This document shows positions 12,332-22,400 of a stretch of 64,000 nt of DNA, in pieces; position 1 is the stretch's first letter, and each line of letters starts with the position of its first letter. The DNA is from Phocaeicola plebeius (GTDB lineage: Bacteria; Bacteroidota; Bacteroidia; Bacteroidales; Bacteroidaceae): NCBI GenBank assembly GCA_022767125.1, contig JALEPZ010000026.1:1-64000 (forward strand). Reading direction: 5' to 3'. The notes beneath the pieces are model-generated. The model was not told where the DNA came from. It made no database searches and saw nothing but the letters and a program-made list of their open reading frames with translations. Made by a program: the position numbers and the translations under genes.

Positions 12332-12943
12332 ATGCTATTGAAACTGTACAGCAAGAACAATTCGCCGGAGAGTCTGCAGCGGGTAGCCGATGTGCTGAAC
12401 GACGGTGGGATCATCATCTATCCCACCGACACGATGTATGCCATCGGTTGCCATGCCTTGAAGGAGCGTTCCATCGAACGGATCTGCAAGCTGAAGGGCA
12501 TCGACGCCCGCAAGCATTTCCTGTCCGTCATCTGCTACGACCTGAGCAACATCAGTCAGTACGCACGGGTGGAGAACGCCACGTTCAAGCTGATGAAGCA
12601 GCTGCTGCCGGGACCCTTCACGTTTATCCTGAATGCCGACAGCCGGTTGCCGAAAATCTTCCGCAGCCGGAAGGAGGTGGGCATCCGTGTGCCGGACAAT
12701 CCCATCATCCGCGATATCTGCCGGCTGCTCGACGCACCGATCCTGACCACAACGCTGCCGTTGGAGGACGGCGAGGACATCGAGTACATTACCGATCCGG
12801 AGCTCATCCACGAGAAGTTCGGGGAAGATGTGGACCTGGTCATCGACGGGGGCATGGGCGGTACGGAGCCTTCGACCGTCATCAACTGCTGCGGCGACGA
12901 ACCGGAAATTCTCCGTCAAGGCAAGGGATGGGTGGAACTTTGA
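12332..12943 (+). CDS. Sua5/YciO/YrdC family protein
   Basis: The 203-residue protein has the YrdC fold signature: YPTDTMYAIGCHAL near the N terminus, LPGPFTFIL in the middle and IRVPDNP after it. Members either make threonylcarbamoyl-AMP for tRNA t6A (TsaC/Sua5) or belong to the less defined YciO branch. The segment after the first motif (CKLKGIDARKHF) looks more like YciO, so I do not assign tsaC. It begins 21 bp after the flavodiiron gene and is probably co-transcribed. Confidence 0.85.
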   Translation: MLLKLYSKNNSPESLQRVADVLNDGGIIIYPTDTMYAIGCHALKERSIERICKLKGIDARKHFLSVICYDLSNISQYARVENATFKLMKQLLPGPFTFILNADSRLPKIFRSRKEVGIRVPDNPIIRDICRLLDAPILTTTLPLEDGEDIEYITDPELIHEKFGEDVDLVIDGGMGGTEPSTVINCCGDEPEILRQGKGWVEL

Positions 12944-12978
12944 ACTGAAAAGAATTAACAAAAACTATTGGAGTGAAT

Positions 12979-13830
12979 ATGCTATTTACAACCCTACAAG
13001 TGGTTCTCGATACCACCCAGAAAATCGATGTAGAGAAAATGATTGAGCGCCTGCTGAACTGGGGCATTGAAGTCGGCAAGGATATTATCGGTGCCATCAT
13101 CATTTACGTGGTGGGCCGTTTCATTATCCGGCAGATCAGCCGTTTGGTCAGCAAGCTGCTGGAGAAGCGGAAGCTGGAGATCAGTGTGCAGACCTTCCTC
13201 AAGAGCCTGGTTTCGCTGTTGCTCAACCTCATTCTGGCATTTGCCATCATCGGCAGGCTGGGCGTAGAGACCACCAGCTTCGCAGCCCTGCTGGCATCGG
13301 CAGGTGTGGCAATCGGTATGGCCCTGTCGGGCAACCTGTCCAACTTTGCCGGCGGACTGATTATCCTGGTGTTCAAGCCGTTCAAGGTAGGCGACTACAT
13401 CGAGTCCGGCAGTGTAAGCGGCACGGTGAAGGAAATCCAGATATTCCATACGATTTTGACTACACCCGACAACCGCGTCGTCTTCGTCCCCAACGGATCG
13501 CTGAGCAGCAATGCGGTGACCAACTACAGCAAGGAGGAACTGCGACGGGTGGATTTCAGCTTCGGGGTTGAATACGGTACCGACTTCAACAAGGTCCGTC
13601 AGGTGCTGGGCGAGATTTTCGCGGCGGATGCCCGCATCCTGCAGTCGCCCGAACCGTTTGTCGCCTTGGGCGAACTGGCCGACAGCAGCGTCAATATCAC
13701 GGTGCGCGTATGGGTGAAGGCTGCGGACTACTGGGACGTGAAGTTCGGTATGAACCGTACGGTCTATGCTACGTTCAACGAGCGGGGCATTGGTTTCCCC
13801 TTCCCGCAGCTGACGATTCATCAGGGATGA
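12979..13830 (+). CDS. Small-conductance mechanosensitive channel (MscS family)
   Basis: MscS channels open under membrane tension to release solutes in hypo-osmotic shock. The 283-residue product has about three N-terminal membrane segments, the pore helix region ASAGVAIGMALSGNLSNFAGG, and the beta domain after it (VGDYIESGSVSGTVKEI, NRVVFVPNGSL). Length matches E. coli MscS (286). The ORF track opens at a GTG at 12973, but ATG at 12979 lies 5 bp after a GGAG site and is preferred. It is last in the 10.1-13.8 kb cluster. The next 170 bp hold a dispersed repeat element. Confidence 0.92.
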   Translation: MLFTTLQVVLDTTQKIDVEKMIERLLNWGIEVGKDIIGAIIIYVVGRFIIRQISRLVSKLLEKRKLEISVQTFLKSLVSLLLNLILAFAIIGRLGVETTSFAALLASAGVAIGMALSGNLSNFAGGLIILVFKPFKVGDYIESGSVSGTVKEIQIFHTILTTPDNRVVFVPNGSLSSNAVTNYSKEELRRVDFSFGVEYGTDFNKVRQVLGEIFAADARILQSPEPFVALGELADSSVNITVRVWVKAADYWDVKFGMNRTVYATFNERGIGFPFPQLTIHQG

Positions 13831-13835
13831 TGGGC

Positions 13836-13981
13836 GAGCCTGTCCGAAAACCTTGGGCCACCTATCCATCTGTCATGCTGAACGGAGTGAAGCATCTGAA
13901 TGCATCCACTTGCGCTAACAGATTTCTCTCCGTTCGAAATGACAGGGAAAAAGGAAAGCGGAAAACAATTCCCGGACAGCC
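13836..13981. repeat. Dispersed composite repeat element, copy 1
   Basis: The element begins with GAGCCTGTCCGAAAACC and GGCCACCTATCC (13836-13867). It continues with an imperfect palindrome bounded by TGTCATGCTG (13871) and AAATGACA (ending 13944), and closes with CGGACAGCC (13974-13982), roughly inverted to its start. A reverse-oriented copy lies at 40203-40315. Two palindrome-only relatives are at 51040 and 58072, and a truncated copy is at 27487. Confidence 0.75.
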
Positions 13982-14003
13982 TGGGGTGCATGGTAGTCTG
14001 TTC

Positions 14004-16013
14004 CTATTTTTTGTTTTTCTTTCGCAGTTCTTTGGCTATCCGGTAGTGGATGGCTGCCTCCGACGTCTTTCCCGCCTTTTCCAGTGCCTCTCCGAAACAG
14101 TCATGGGCACCGGCATGGTCGGGTCTCACGCTGGTCGCCTTGTCTAAGTCAGCCACGGCCCCCTCGGTGTCGCCGGTATGCAGGCGCAGCTTGCCTCGGT
14201 TGTAGACAGCCTTGAACGAATGCGGCTGTATCCGGACGGCCTGGTTGAGGCACTCCTCCGCTTCTTGCACCCGTCCGTCGTTGAAGAGGGTGACTCCCTT
14301 CCGTACCCAGGCATCCGTATACTCCGGATAGAGGGCGATGGCCTTGTCGAAGTTGGCGAGGGCCGCCCTCGAGTCGTGGGCTTCGGTGATGCAGGCATTG
14401 CCCAGCTGGTAGTATTCGCGGGCGTACTTCTCCATCTGTTTCCGCTGTTCGCGCAATTGTTCTTTCAGCCGGCTGTTTTCTTCCTTCAGCCGAGGGATGA
14501 TGCTTAGCTTATGGCGCAGGAACCGCTGGACGAGGGGCTTCTCGATGTCGTAGCGCGAATGGATGGCCCGGAAGAAATGGCTCAAGAATCCGCTGAAGTC
14601 GTCCTGGTCGAAAGCGCGTATGGCGGCCACATATTCCACGTCCGCCTGGGCGGCCTTCATGGCCCGGTCGATGGCCTGCCGGTTGTTGAAGCTGCGTGCA
14701 AAGTTCACGATATCCTGTCGTACGAAAATGTCCGACCGGTTGATGGGCCGCTTCAGGGTGATGCCGTCGAGCGAGGTGCATCGGCTCAAGGCTACATACG
14801 CCTGTCCGCCGGCAAAGACCCCGCCGGAGAAGTCGACGACCGCCCTCGTGAAAGTCAGTCCCTGGCTCTTGTGGACGGTGATGGCCCAGGCCAGTCGGAT
14901 AGGGTATTGCGTAAACGTGCCCAGCTCTTCTTCCTCTATTTTCTTCTCCTCCTCGTTGTAGCGGTAGCGCACGTTGCTCCAGGTCTCCTTTTCTACATCA
15001 AACATCCGTCCGTTTTCTGCCTCAATCTGCAGGACGCCTTCCTCGTCCATCCCCGTAATGGTGCCGATGGTCCCATTCACCCAGCGTTTCTGCTGGTCGT
15101 TTTTCACGAAGATGACTTGTGCGCCCAGTTTCACCACCAGCTCCATCTGGGTGGGCAGGCTGTTTTCGGGAAACTCCCCGTGGATGTCGCCTCTCAGGGT
15201 GACCGGATCGCCCGGCAGTGCGGCCAACCGCTGCTCGTTGATGAAGTCCACGGTGTCGCGGCGGGTGGCGAGGGTGATGTAAAGGTCGTTGGTGGCAGCC
15301 GGTGTCTCTGCCGTGCAGACCCGCGTATTCAGCAGCTGCAAGTCGGTCGTACCAATGGTGTTGTTGCGGATGCGGTCGAGTACCCCCACGAAGACCGGAT
15401 CGCGCTGGCGGTAGACCTTGGTCAGTTCGATGGCCACCAGTTCCATCTCCTGGAACACCCGTGCGGAAAAGAAGAAGGGATTCGGATAGAATCGGTTCAG
15501 GATGTCGCGCTGGTCGGCAGTGACCACCGGTTCCAGCTGGTAGACATCGCCTACCAGCAGCACCTGCTTGCCGCCGAACGGCTCGCGCAGGTTCTTCGAA
15601 TACACACGCAGTACCTTGTCGATGAAGTCAATGATGTCCGCCCGTACCATCGAGATTTCGTCGATGATGACCAGCTCGATGTTCTCGATCAGCTTCCGGT
15701 GGTCGGCCGAATATTTCAAGGAAGCCTGCAGCTTTCTGCCGCTGATGCTGTAGTTCGGATCGTCGGGCAGCAGCGGATGGAACGGCAGCTTGAAGAAACT
15801 GTGGAGGGTGCTGCCGCCGGCATTGATGGCAGCGATACCGGTAGGGGCCAGTACCACGTGTTTTTTCTTCACCGTCTGGCAGACATATTTCAGAAAGGTC
15901 GATTTACCCGTACCTGCCTTCCCCGTCAGGAAAACCGACTGGCGGGTGTATTGGATGAGCTTCAGTGCGTTCTGGAACTCCTCGTTGCTGGTGTCAATGG
16001 CAGAGACATTCAT
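14004..16013 (-). CDS. Pif1-like DNA helicase with C-terminal TPR repeats
   Basis: This is a superfamily 1B helicase: Walker A GKAGTGKSTFL near residue 35, motif Ia APTGIAAINAGGSTLHSFF, Walker B VIIDEISMV, motif III LLVGDVYQLEPV, motif V AWAITVHKSQG and motif VI YVALSRCTSLDG. That is the Pif1/RecD2 pattern, so it should translocate 5' to 3' on single-stranded DNA. After the helicase core comes a charged coiled region (about 500-555) and at least three TPR repeats (about 560-660), which probably bind protein partners. An exact -7 box lies only 7 bp upstream of the ATG, which suggests a leaderless transcript. The gene stands alone, with its 3' end near a repeat element. Confidence 0.9.
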   Translation of the reverse strand: MNVSAIDTSNEEFQNALKLIQYTRQSVFLTGKAGTGKSTFLKYVCQTVKKKHVVLAPTGIAAINAGGSTLHSFFKLPFHPLLPDDPNYSISGRKLQASLKYSADHRKLIENIELVIIDEISMVRADIIDFIDKVLRVYSKNLREPFGGKQVLLVGDVYQLEPVVTADQRDILNRFYPNPFFFSARVFQEMELVAIELTKVYRQRDPVFVGVLDRIRNNTIGTTDLQLLNTRVCTAETPAATNDLYITLATRRDTVDFINEQRLAALPGDPVTLRGDIHGEFPENSLPTQMELVVKLGAQVIFVKNDQQKRWVNGTIGTITGMDEEGVLQIEAENGRMFDVEKETWSNVRYRYNEEEKKIEEEELGTFTQYPIRLAWAITVHKSQGLTFTRAVVDFSGGVFAGGQAYVALSRCTSLDGITLKRPINRSDIFVRQDIVNFARSFNNRQAIDRAMKAAQADVEYVAAIRAFDQDDFSGFLSHFFRAIHSRYDIEKPLVQRFLRHKLSIIPRLKEENSRLKEQLREQRKQMEKYAREYYQLGNACITEAHDSRAALANFDKAIALYPEYTDAWVRKGVTLFNDGRVQEAEECLNQAVRIQPHSFKAVYNRGKLRLHTGDTEGAVADLDKATSVRPDHAGAHDCFGEALEKAGKTSEAAIHYRIAKELRKKNKK

Positions 16014-16020
16014 ACTCCGA

Positions 16021-16028
16021 CAAAAATA
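16021..16028 (-). promoter_or_regulatory. -33/-7 promoter abutting the Pif1-like helicase start
   Basis: The minus strand reads TATTTTTG (exact TAnnTTTG), and TTG at 16051-16049 gives a 20-bp spacer. The -7 box ends 7 bp before the ATG, so the predicted 5' leader is only a few bases. Confidence 0.55.
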
Positions 16029-16246
16029 GCGACAATTTGCGAGAATCGCAAGCCGGCACTGTCCGTTTTATGCGACGCTGCACAAATATTGAGGGACGTA
16101 AGCTGGACTGTTGGCACCGAACGATGGTTTTCAGCGTCTGTGACAGATGCGTTCAAGGATGCCCCGAAGGAGCCGGCAGGAGGATTCCTGAAAAATATTG
16201 TAGTGTATTTTTGGGCCAAGATGTAGTTATTTTCAGCAAAATTATG

Positions 16247-16254
16247 TATCTTTG
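16247..16254 (+). promoter_or_regulatory. -7 promoter box for the HTCS gene
   Basis: TATCTTTG is an exact TAnnTTTG match 42 bp before the chosen ATG (16297). It overlaps the TTG at 16252 that opens the ORF-track frame, which argues against that longer start. Confidence 0.6.
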
Positions 16255-16296
16255 GCATCAGTTGCTATAATTTATGAACCGTCTAATAGGTGTACT

Positions 16297-19200
16297 ATGC
16301 ATAACACATTGAACAATAAATTGCGGCATTGTCTCTTATGGCTTCCGTGCCTCTTTCTCTGGGCCTGTGGCGGTCCACAGGAGCCCCTGTACCGGATTGG
16401 TGTTTCTCAGTGTAGCGGCGGTTACTGGCGAGAAAAGCAGAACAACGAGATGCGGCGCGAGGCATTGCTCCACGAGGGGGTGAGCCTGGAGTTCCGTTGC
16501 GCCGTCGATGACAATGCCCGGCAGACCGCCGACATCCAGTATTTCATGGACCAGCGGGTAGATCTGCTCGTGGTGTCGCCCCACGACGTGGACGCGCTGG
16601 CGGGCATCGTTGCGAAGGCCTACGACAGTGGCATCCCTGTCCTGCTTTTCGACCGCTATGTCAAGGGTGACCGCTATTCCGCCTTTGTGGGCGGCGACAA
16701 CATCGGGGTCGGCAAGATCATGGCAGCCTATGTGGCCACGCGGCTTCCCCAGGGAGGGACGGTGCTGGAGCTGATGGGCGACATGCAGACCTCTCCTGCA
16801 CGGCAGCGCCATGAGGGCCTGCTGGCCGGCCTGAAGGAGCGGACGGACATCTGCCTGCTGGCTTCCGTGGACGCTGGATGGCTGGGGCCGCGTGCCGCCG
16901 CGGCGGGCGATTCGCTGCTGCGCGTCTATCCGGATGTGGACATTGTGGTGGCACATAGTGACTTCATGGCCAAAGAGGTCAAGAAGGTGGCCGACCAGTT
17001 GCTGCCGGGCCATGACATCCTTTTCGTAGGGGCCGACGGCTTCGGCTCGCCGGGGTTGGGGGTTGAGGCGGTCGAGACAGGCGAAGTGGATGCCACTGCC
17101 ATTTATCCTACGGGCGGAGATGCCATTATCCAGACGGCCCTGAAGCTGCTGCGGGGAGAGCCGTGTCCCCGCGAGACCTTGCTGCCCAGCCACCTGGTCA
17201 GCACCCCTCAGGAAGCCACTCTCCTTATTAATATGGATCGGGCGCTCACCGCCGAAGTGGAGCGGGTGGAAGGCATGCACCACCGCGCTGTGTTTTATCT
17301 CGAGCAAAGCCACGTGGAGCGGATGATGCTGTATGCTACCTTGGGCATCCTGGTGCTGGCGTGCCTGCTGTGCGTGGCCCTTTACCGGCTGAACAAGATC
17401 CGCAAGCAGGCCAACCGCCGCCTGCGCGAACAGCAGGACACCTTGCGCAGGCACAATGAGCAGCTGCTCACCATGACGAAAGACCTTGAGGAGGCCACCA
17501 ACGCGAAACTGGTGTTTTTCACCAACATCTCCCACGATTTCCGCACGCCGCTCACCCTGATTTCCGCTCCGTTGGAACAGGCGGTCCAACAGTTAGATGC
17601 GAAAATGGATGCCCATGTTGTGCTTCCGTTGCTGCAGATTGCCCAGCGCAATGTGCGTGTGTTGCTGGACTTGCTCAACCAGATACTCGACTTCCGGAAG
17701 GTGGAGAACGGCAAGATGAGGCTGAACCGGAGTGAGGCGGACTTGCGCGAGGCCTTCCGGCAGTGGCACGAGTCGTTCGCCACCTTGGCGGAGCGGAAGG
17801 GCATCCACCTGCAGCTGGTGGTCAACGAGGCGGACTGGAGGGTGAGGGTGGACGTGCGAAAGCTGGAGCGGATGGTCTATAACCTGATCGGCAACTCCAT
17901 CAAGTTCACCGCCCGTGGAGGAACCATTGCCTTGGAATGTCACCTTGGGGAGGAGCTGACGGTGACCGTGCGCGATACGGGAGCGGGAATCGACAAGGAG
18001 AACCTCAGCCGGATTTTCGAGCGTTTCTATCAGATAGACAGTTCCAACATGGAAGGGGCGGGCATCGGACTGGCACTCGTGAAGAAATATGCCGAGCTGA
18101 TGGGGGGACAGGTCAGGATTGCCTCCCGGACGGAAAGCAGCGGGACGGAGGGGACCGGGACTGCCATTACCATTGTCATTCCTGTGCGGGAAAAGGTGGT
18201 GGGCATCTTGGCCGATGAGCAGGAGAAGCCCTCGCAGGCGGCTGTGTCTGCCGCCGTTCCCTTGCAGTACCTGGCACCGGAAGGCCTGATTGCCTGTTCG
18301 GACCTTCCGACATCGACCAGCGAAGGACAGCCGCCTGTCACCGAGGATGAGCCGTTGCCCGTTGTCCTGGTCATCGATGACAATGCGGACATGCGTGCGT
18401 TCGTCTCTTCATTGTTTGCCGGAAAATACCGGGTGCTGGAGGCGGTGGACGGACAGCAGGGCTGGGAACTGGCCAGGGAGAATGTGCCCGACATTATCCT
18501 CTGCGACGTCATGATGCCGGTCATGGACGGGATGGAGTGTTGCCAGCACCTGAAGACAGATATGTGTACCAGCCATATTCCTGTCATCATGCTGACGGCC
18601 TGTACGCTCGACGAGCAGCGGGTGCAGGGACTGGCGTGCGGGGCGGAGGCTTACTTGTCAAAACCTTTCAGTGCGCCTGTGCTCCTGGCGCAGGTGGAAA
18701 CCTTGCTGGCCAACCGTGCGAGGGTGCGACGGTTGTCACAGCTCTCCGGCCTTCAGGGGGAAGCTGCCGTCCCCGATCCGGCAGCCGTGCCGGCAGGGTC
18801 GCCGGCGGCTCAGACGGAGTCATCGCCGGCCCAGGAGGCAGCTCAGGAGGCGGACCAGGAGACCCAGGAGGAACTGTCGAGGTACGACAAATTGTTCCTG
18901 GAGAAACTGACAGCGGCCATCATGGGCAACTATTCCGACGAACAGTTCAGTGTGGAGGCATTGGCGCGGCTGCTCTGCCTCAGCCGTACCCAGCTCTACC
19001 GGAAGACGAAGGCACTGACCGGCAACAGTCCCGTGGAACTGATCCGGAACACGCGCCTGGAGCAGGCGCACCGCCTGCTCACCACCACCCGGATGGACAT
19101 CTACGACATCGCCGGTGCCGTGGGCTTTGGCGATCCTGCCTACTTCTGCAAATGCTATAAGAGCTGCTATGGTCGGCATCCCAAGGATGTCCATGACTGA
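16297..19200 (+). CDS. Hybrid two-component system regulator with periplasmic-binding-protein sensor
   Basis: This 967-residue protein combines sensor, kinase and transcription factor. In order: a hydrophobic N terminus with a lipobox-like LFLWACG; a LacI/ribose-binding-type periplasmic domain (about 30-325; motifs RIGVSQCSGGYWREKQ, VVSPHDVDAL, VGADGFGSPG); one membrane segment near 350; a histidine kinase with ISHDFRTPLTLIS and ATP-binding motifs GNSIKF, DTGAGI and GAGIGLAL; a receiver (VIDDNADMR, CDVMMPVMDG, LSKPF); and an AraC-type DNA-binding domain. This layout matches BT1754 of B. thetaiotaomicron, which binds fructose and controls the fructan PUL. It sits just upstream of susCD in the same direction and is followed by a hairpin, so it likely has its own transcript and activates the susC promoter. 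Confidence 0.93.
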   Translation: MHNTLNNKLRHCLLWLPCLFLWACGGPQEPLYRIGVSQCSGGYWREKQNNEMRREALLHEGVSLEFRCAVDDNARQTADIQYFMDQRVDLLVVSPHDVDALAGIVAKAYDSGIPVLLFDRYVKGDRYSAFVGGDNIGVGKIMAAYVATRLPQGGTVLELMGDMQTSPARQRHEGLLAGLKERTDICLLASVDAGWLGPRAAAAGDSLLRVYPDVDIVVAHSDFMAKEVKKVADQLLPGHDILFVGADGFGSPGLGVEAVETGEVDATAIYPTGGDAIIQTALKLLRGEPCPRETLLPSHLVSTPQEATLLINMDRALTAEVERVEGMHHRAVFYLEQSHVERMMLYATLGILVLACLLCVALYRLNKIRKQANRRLREQQDTLRRHNEQLLTMTKDLEEATNAKLVFFTNISHDFRTPLTLISAPLEQAVQQLDAKMDAHVVLPLLQIAQRNVRVLLDLLNQILDFRKVENGKMRLNRSEADLREAFRQWHESFATLAERKGIHLQLVVNEADWRVRVDVRKLERMVYNLIGNSIKFTARGGTIALECHLGEELTVTVRDTGAGIDKENLSRIFERFYQIDSSNMEGAGIGLALVKKYAELMGGQVRIASRTESSGTEGTGTAITIVIPVREKVVGILADEQEKPSQAAVSAAVPLQYLAPEGLIACSDLPTSTSEGQPPVTEDEPLPVVLVIDDNADMRAFVSSLFAGKYRVLEAVDGQQGWELARENVPDIILCDVMMPVMDGMECCQHLKTDMCTSHIPVIMLTACTLDEQRVQGLACGAEAYLSKPFSAPVLLAQVETLLANRARVRRLSQLSGLQGEAAVPDPAAVPAGSPAAQTESSPAQEAAQEADQETQEELSRYDKLFLEKLTAAIMGNYSDEQFSVEALARLLCLSRTQLYRKTKALTGNSPVELIRNTRLEQAHRLLTTTRMDIYDIAGAVGFGDPAYFCKCYKSCYGRHPKDVHD

Positions 19201-19245
19201 TGCCTTTCGCGTGCATGATACATGCGGTTGTAAAGATGTTCCATA

Positions 19246-19295
19246 AGAGTAAGGTTGCAACAAATGTTCAGAGTGTTGCAACCTTATTCTTTTTC
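19246..19295 (+). terminator. Terminator after the HTCS gene
   Basis: Arms at 19246-19261 and 19275-19290 pair over 16 bp with one G-T wobble (core AAGGTTGCAAC) and are followed by TTTTCT. It separates the HTCS transcript from susC. A near-match -7 box (TAATTTCG, 19314-19321) follows and could be the regulated susC promoter. Confidence 0.7.
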
Positions 19296-19448
19296 TGCTC
19301 CCGTCCATCGTTGTAATTTCGCAGCGAGCTAATGAAATGAAAAACACTGGCGGACCTTTTTTCTGTACAGCGTGTTGGCGTTGTTTCAAAGGCGATAAAG
19401 AACGGAAGTGAGCAATAACATCAATATGAACAAAAAAACACATTTATC

Positions 19449-22400
19449 ATGAAGCGAAGTATTTTCTTAGGCCTCGTCTTTCTGATGATGGGCACCCTAT
19501 GGGCAGCCGCCCAGACGGTGAAAATCACGGGAAGTGTCGTAGGCAAGTCAGACGGCGAGCCGCTTATCGGCGCCACCGTCAGAGAAATGGGTTCCCAGCG
19601 TGCCACCATCACCGACATCGACGGAAATTTTGCCCTCGATGTGGAGCCAGGGGCCGAGTTGCAGTTCTCGTATGTGGGCTACGAGCCGCTGACCTTGAAG
19701 GCCGTTGACGGCATGCGGGTAGAACTGTCGGACATGCTGGAGTTGCAGGAGGTAGTGGTGACCGGTTACACCACCCAGCGAAAGGCCGACCTGACGGGCG
19801 CAGTCTCCGTGGTCAGCGTGGGCGACCTTAAAAAGCAGAACGAGAACAACCCCATGAAGGCCCTGCAGGGACGGGTGCCGGGCATGAACATCTCGGCCGA
19901 CGGATCACCGTCGGGAGCCGCTACGGTCCGCATCCGTGGTATCGGTACGCTGAACGACAACGATCCGCTGTACATCATCGACGGAGTGCCCACCAAGGCG
20001 GGCATGCACGAGCTGAACGGCAATGACATCGAGAGCATCCAGGTGCTGAAGGATGCCGCGTCGGCCTCCATCTACGGGTCGCGTGCCGCCAACGGGGTCA
20101 TCATCATCACCACCAAGAAAGGCAAGGACGGCACGGTGAAGGTGGATTTCGACGGCAGTGTATCCGCTTCCGTCTATGCCAACCGCATCAAGACCCTCAA
20201 CGCCCGGCAGTGGGGCGAAGCCTACTGGCAGGCGTGCGTCAACGACGGCAAGGACCCCAACGCCAACAACCTGGGCTACCACTACAACTGGGCCTACGAC
20301 GCACAGGGATATCCTGTCCTCCAGGGGGTCAGCATGAGTGCCTTTATCGACGATGAGGCAACCGTACGGACCGGTGACACCGACTGGTTTGACCAGGTGA
20401 CCCGGACGGGAGTGGTCCAGAACTACAACCTCTCTGTCAGCAACGGCTCAGAGAAGGGAACCTCGTTTTTCTCGCTGGGCTATTATGGCAATCAGGGTAC
20501 CATCAAGACCACTGATTTCAGCCGTATTTCGGCACGTGCCAACAGCGACTACAAGCTGTTCGGCGGGAAGGTGACCCTCGGAGAGAATTTCAACCTGAAC
20601 CGCACCAGCGGCGTGGACGCTGCAGGTAACATCATCGAAAACTCGCTGCAGTTCAATCCGAACTATCCCATCTATGCGGAGAACGGCGAATACGCCCAGG
20701 CACTGGGTGCGTACTCCGAACGCGAGAATCCGTTGAGCATCCTGAAGAACAGCCAGGACAACCGCTATACCCAGTGGCGCATGTTCGGCGATGCCCACCT
20801 GAGCATTCACCTGTTCGAGGGCTTCGACATCCGCTCGACCTTTGGACTGGACTACTCGCAGAAGGAGCAGCGGTTCTTCACCTATCCCATCGCCAACGGC
20901 AAGATGTTCCGCGCCGAGAACGCCTCGGAAAGCAAGCAGGAGCACTGGATGCGCTGGATGTGGAACGCCATCGCCACCTATAACTTCGAGGTGGGCCGCC
21001 ACCGTGCTGATGCCATGGTCGGCATTGAGACCAACCGGCAGGACTATAAGTGGAGCAGCGCCAAGCGCTATGACTATGCCATCCTCACCCCCGACTATAT
21101 GTGGGCATCGGCCGGCGCCGGCCGTCAGGAGGCCAAGGCCAGCAGCGAAGGCTTCTCGTTAGTGTCGTTCTTCGGAAAGGTGAACTATACGTACAACGAC
21201 CGTTACATGGCCTCGTTCACCCTGCGTCGCGACGGCTCCAGCCGCTTCGGTAAGAACAACCGCTATGGTAACTTCCCCTCCGTGTCACTCGGCTGGCGCC
21301 TGTCGGAGGAATCCTTCATGGAATCGTCCAAGAGTTGGCTGGAGACCCTGAAGCTGCGTCTCTCCTGGGGACAGACGGGTAACTCGGAAATCAGCAATAC
21401 GGCCCGTTACACGCTCTTCCAGTCGGTGGTTTCCACAGGACTGTGGGGATCGGGTGCTGCCGGCACTTCCTACGACATCGCCGGCACCAATGGAGGCTAT
21501 GCCCTTACCAACGGCTACATCCGTTCGCAGCGGGGCAATGAGGACATCAAGTGGGAGACCACCACGCAGGTGAACGCGGGAGTAGATTTCGACCTGTTGG
21601 GCAACAAGCTGTACGGTAGTTTCGAGTGGTACCACAAAAACACGAAGGACATCCTTCTCCAGATGGGAGGCATCGCCGCCATGGGCGAAGGCACCTCACA
21701 GTGGATCAATGCCGGCGAAATGAAGAACGTGGGTTGTGAGGCCTCGTTCGGCTGGCGCGACGAGCTGCCCAGCGGTCTCTCGTGGGACATCAGCGGCAAC
21801 ATCGGTACCTATCGTAACACCATCACGAAACTGCCTGCTACCGTAGAGGCCAAGGGAACCTTCGGAGGCAACGGCGTGAAGAGCGTGGTGGGACATCCCA
21901 TGGGTGCCCAGGTGGGCTATATCTACGACGGCATCTTCAAGAGCCAGGAGGAGATAGACAACCACGCCGTGCAGGAAGGGGCCGGACTGGGACGCATCCG
22001 CTACAAGGACCTGAACGAGGACGGCCGGATTACGGAAGCCGACCAGGACTGGATCTATAATCCTACTCCTGATTTCACGTGGGGACTGAACCTGTACGTG
22101 CAGTACAAGGACTTCGACCTGACGCTGTTCTGGCAAGGGGTACAGGGAGTCGATGTGGACTGCCGTGGCTTCAAGACTCAGACCGACTTCTGGGCCAACT
22201 CCAACATCAACGTGCCCTATCTCAACAAGGGAGAGCGGGTGCTCAACGCATGGAGTCCGGCCAATCCGGGCAGCAACATCCCCGCCCTCACCACGTCCGA
22301 CACCAACAACGAAGGCCGCGTGTCTTCCTATTACATAGAGAACGGTTCCTATGCCAAGCTCCGCACCATCCAGCTGGGCTACAACGTGCCGAAAACCCTG

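Noticed and set aside
14511-16226. 571-codon plus-strand ORF
   Set aside because: It is a shadow of the Pif1-like helicase gene.
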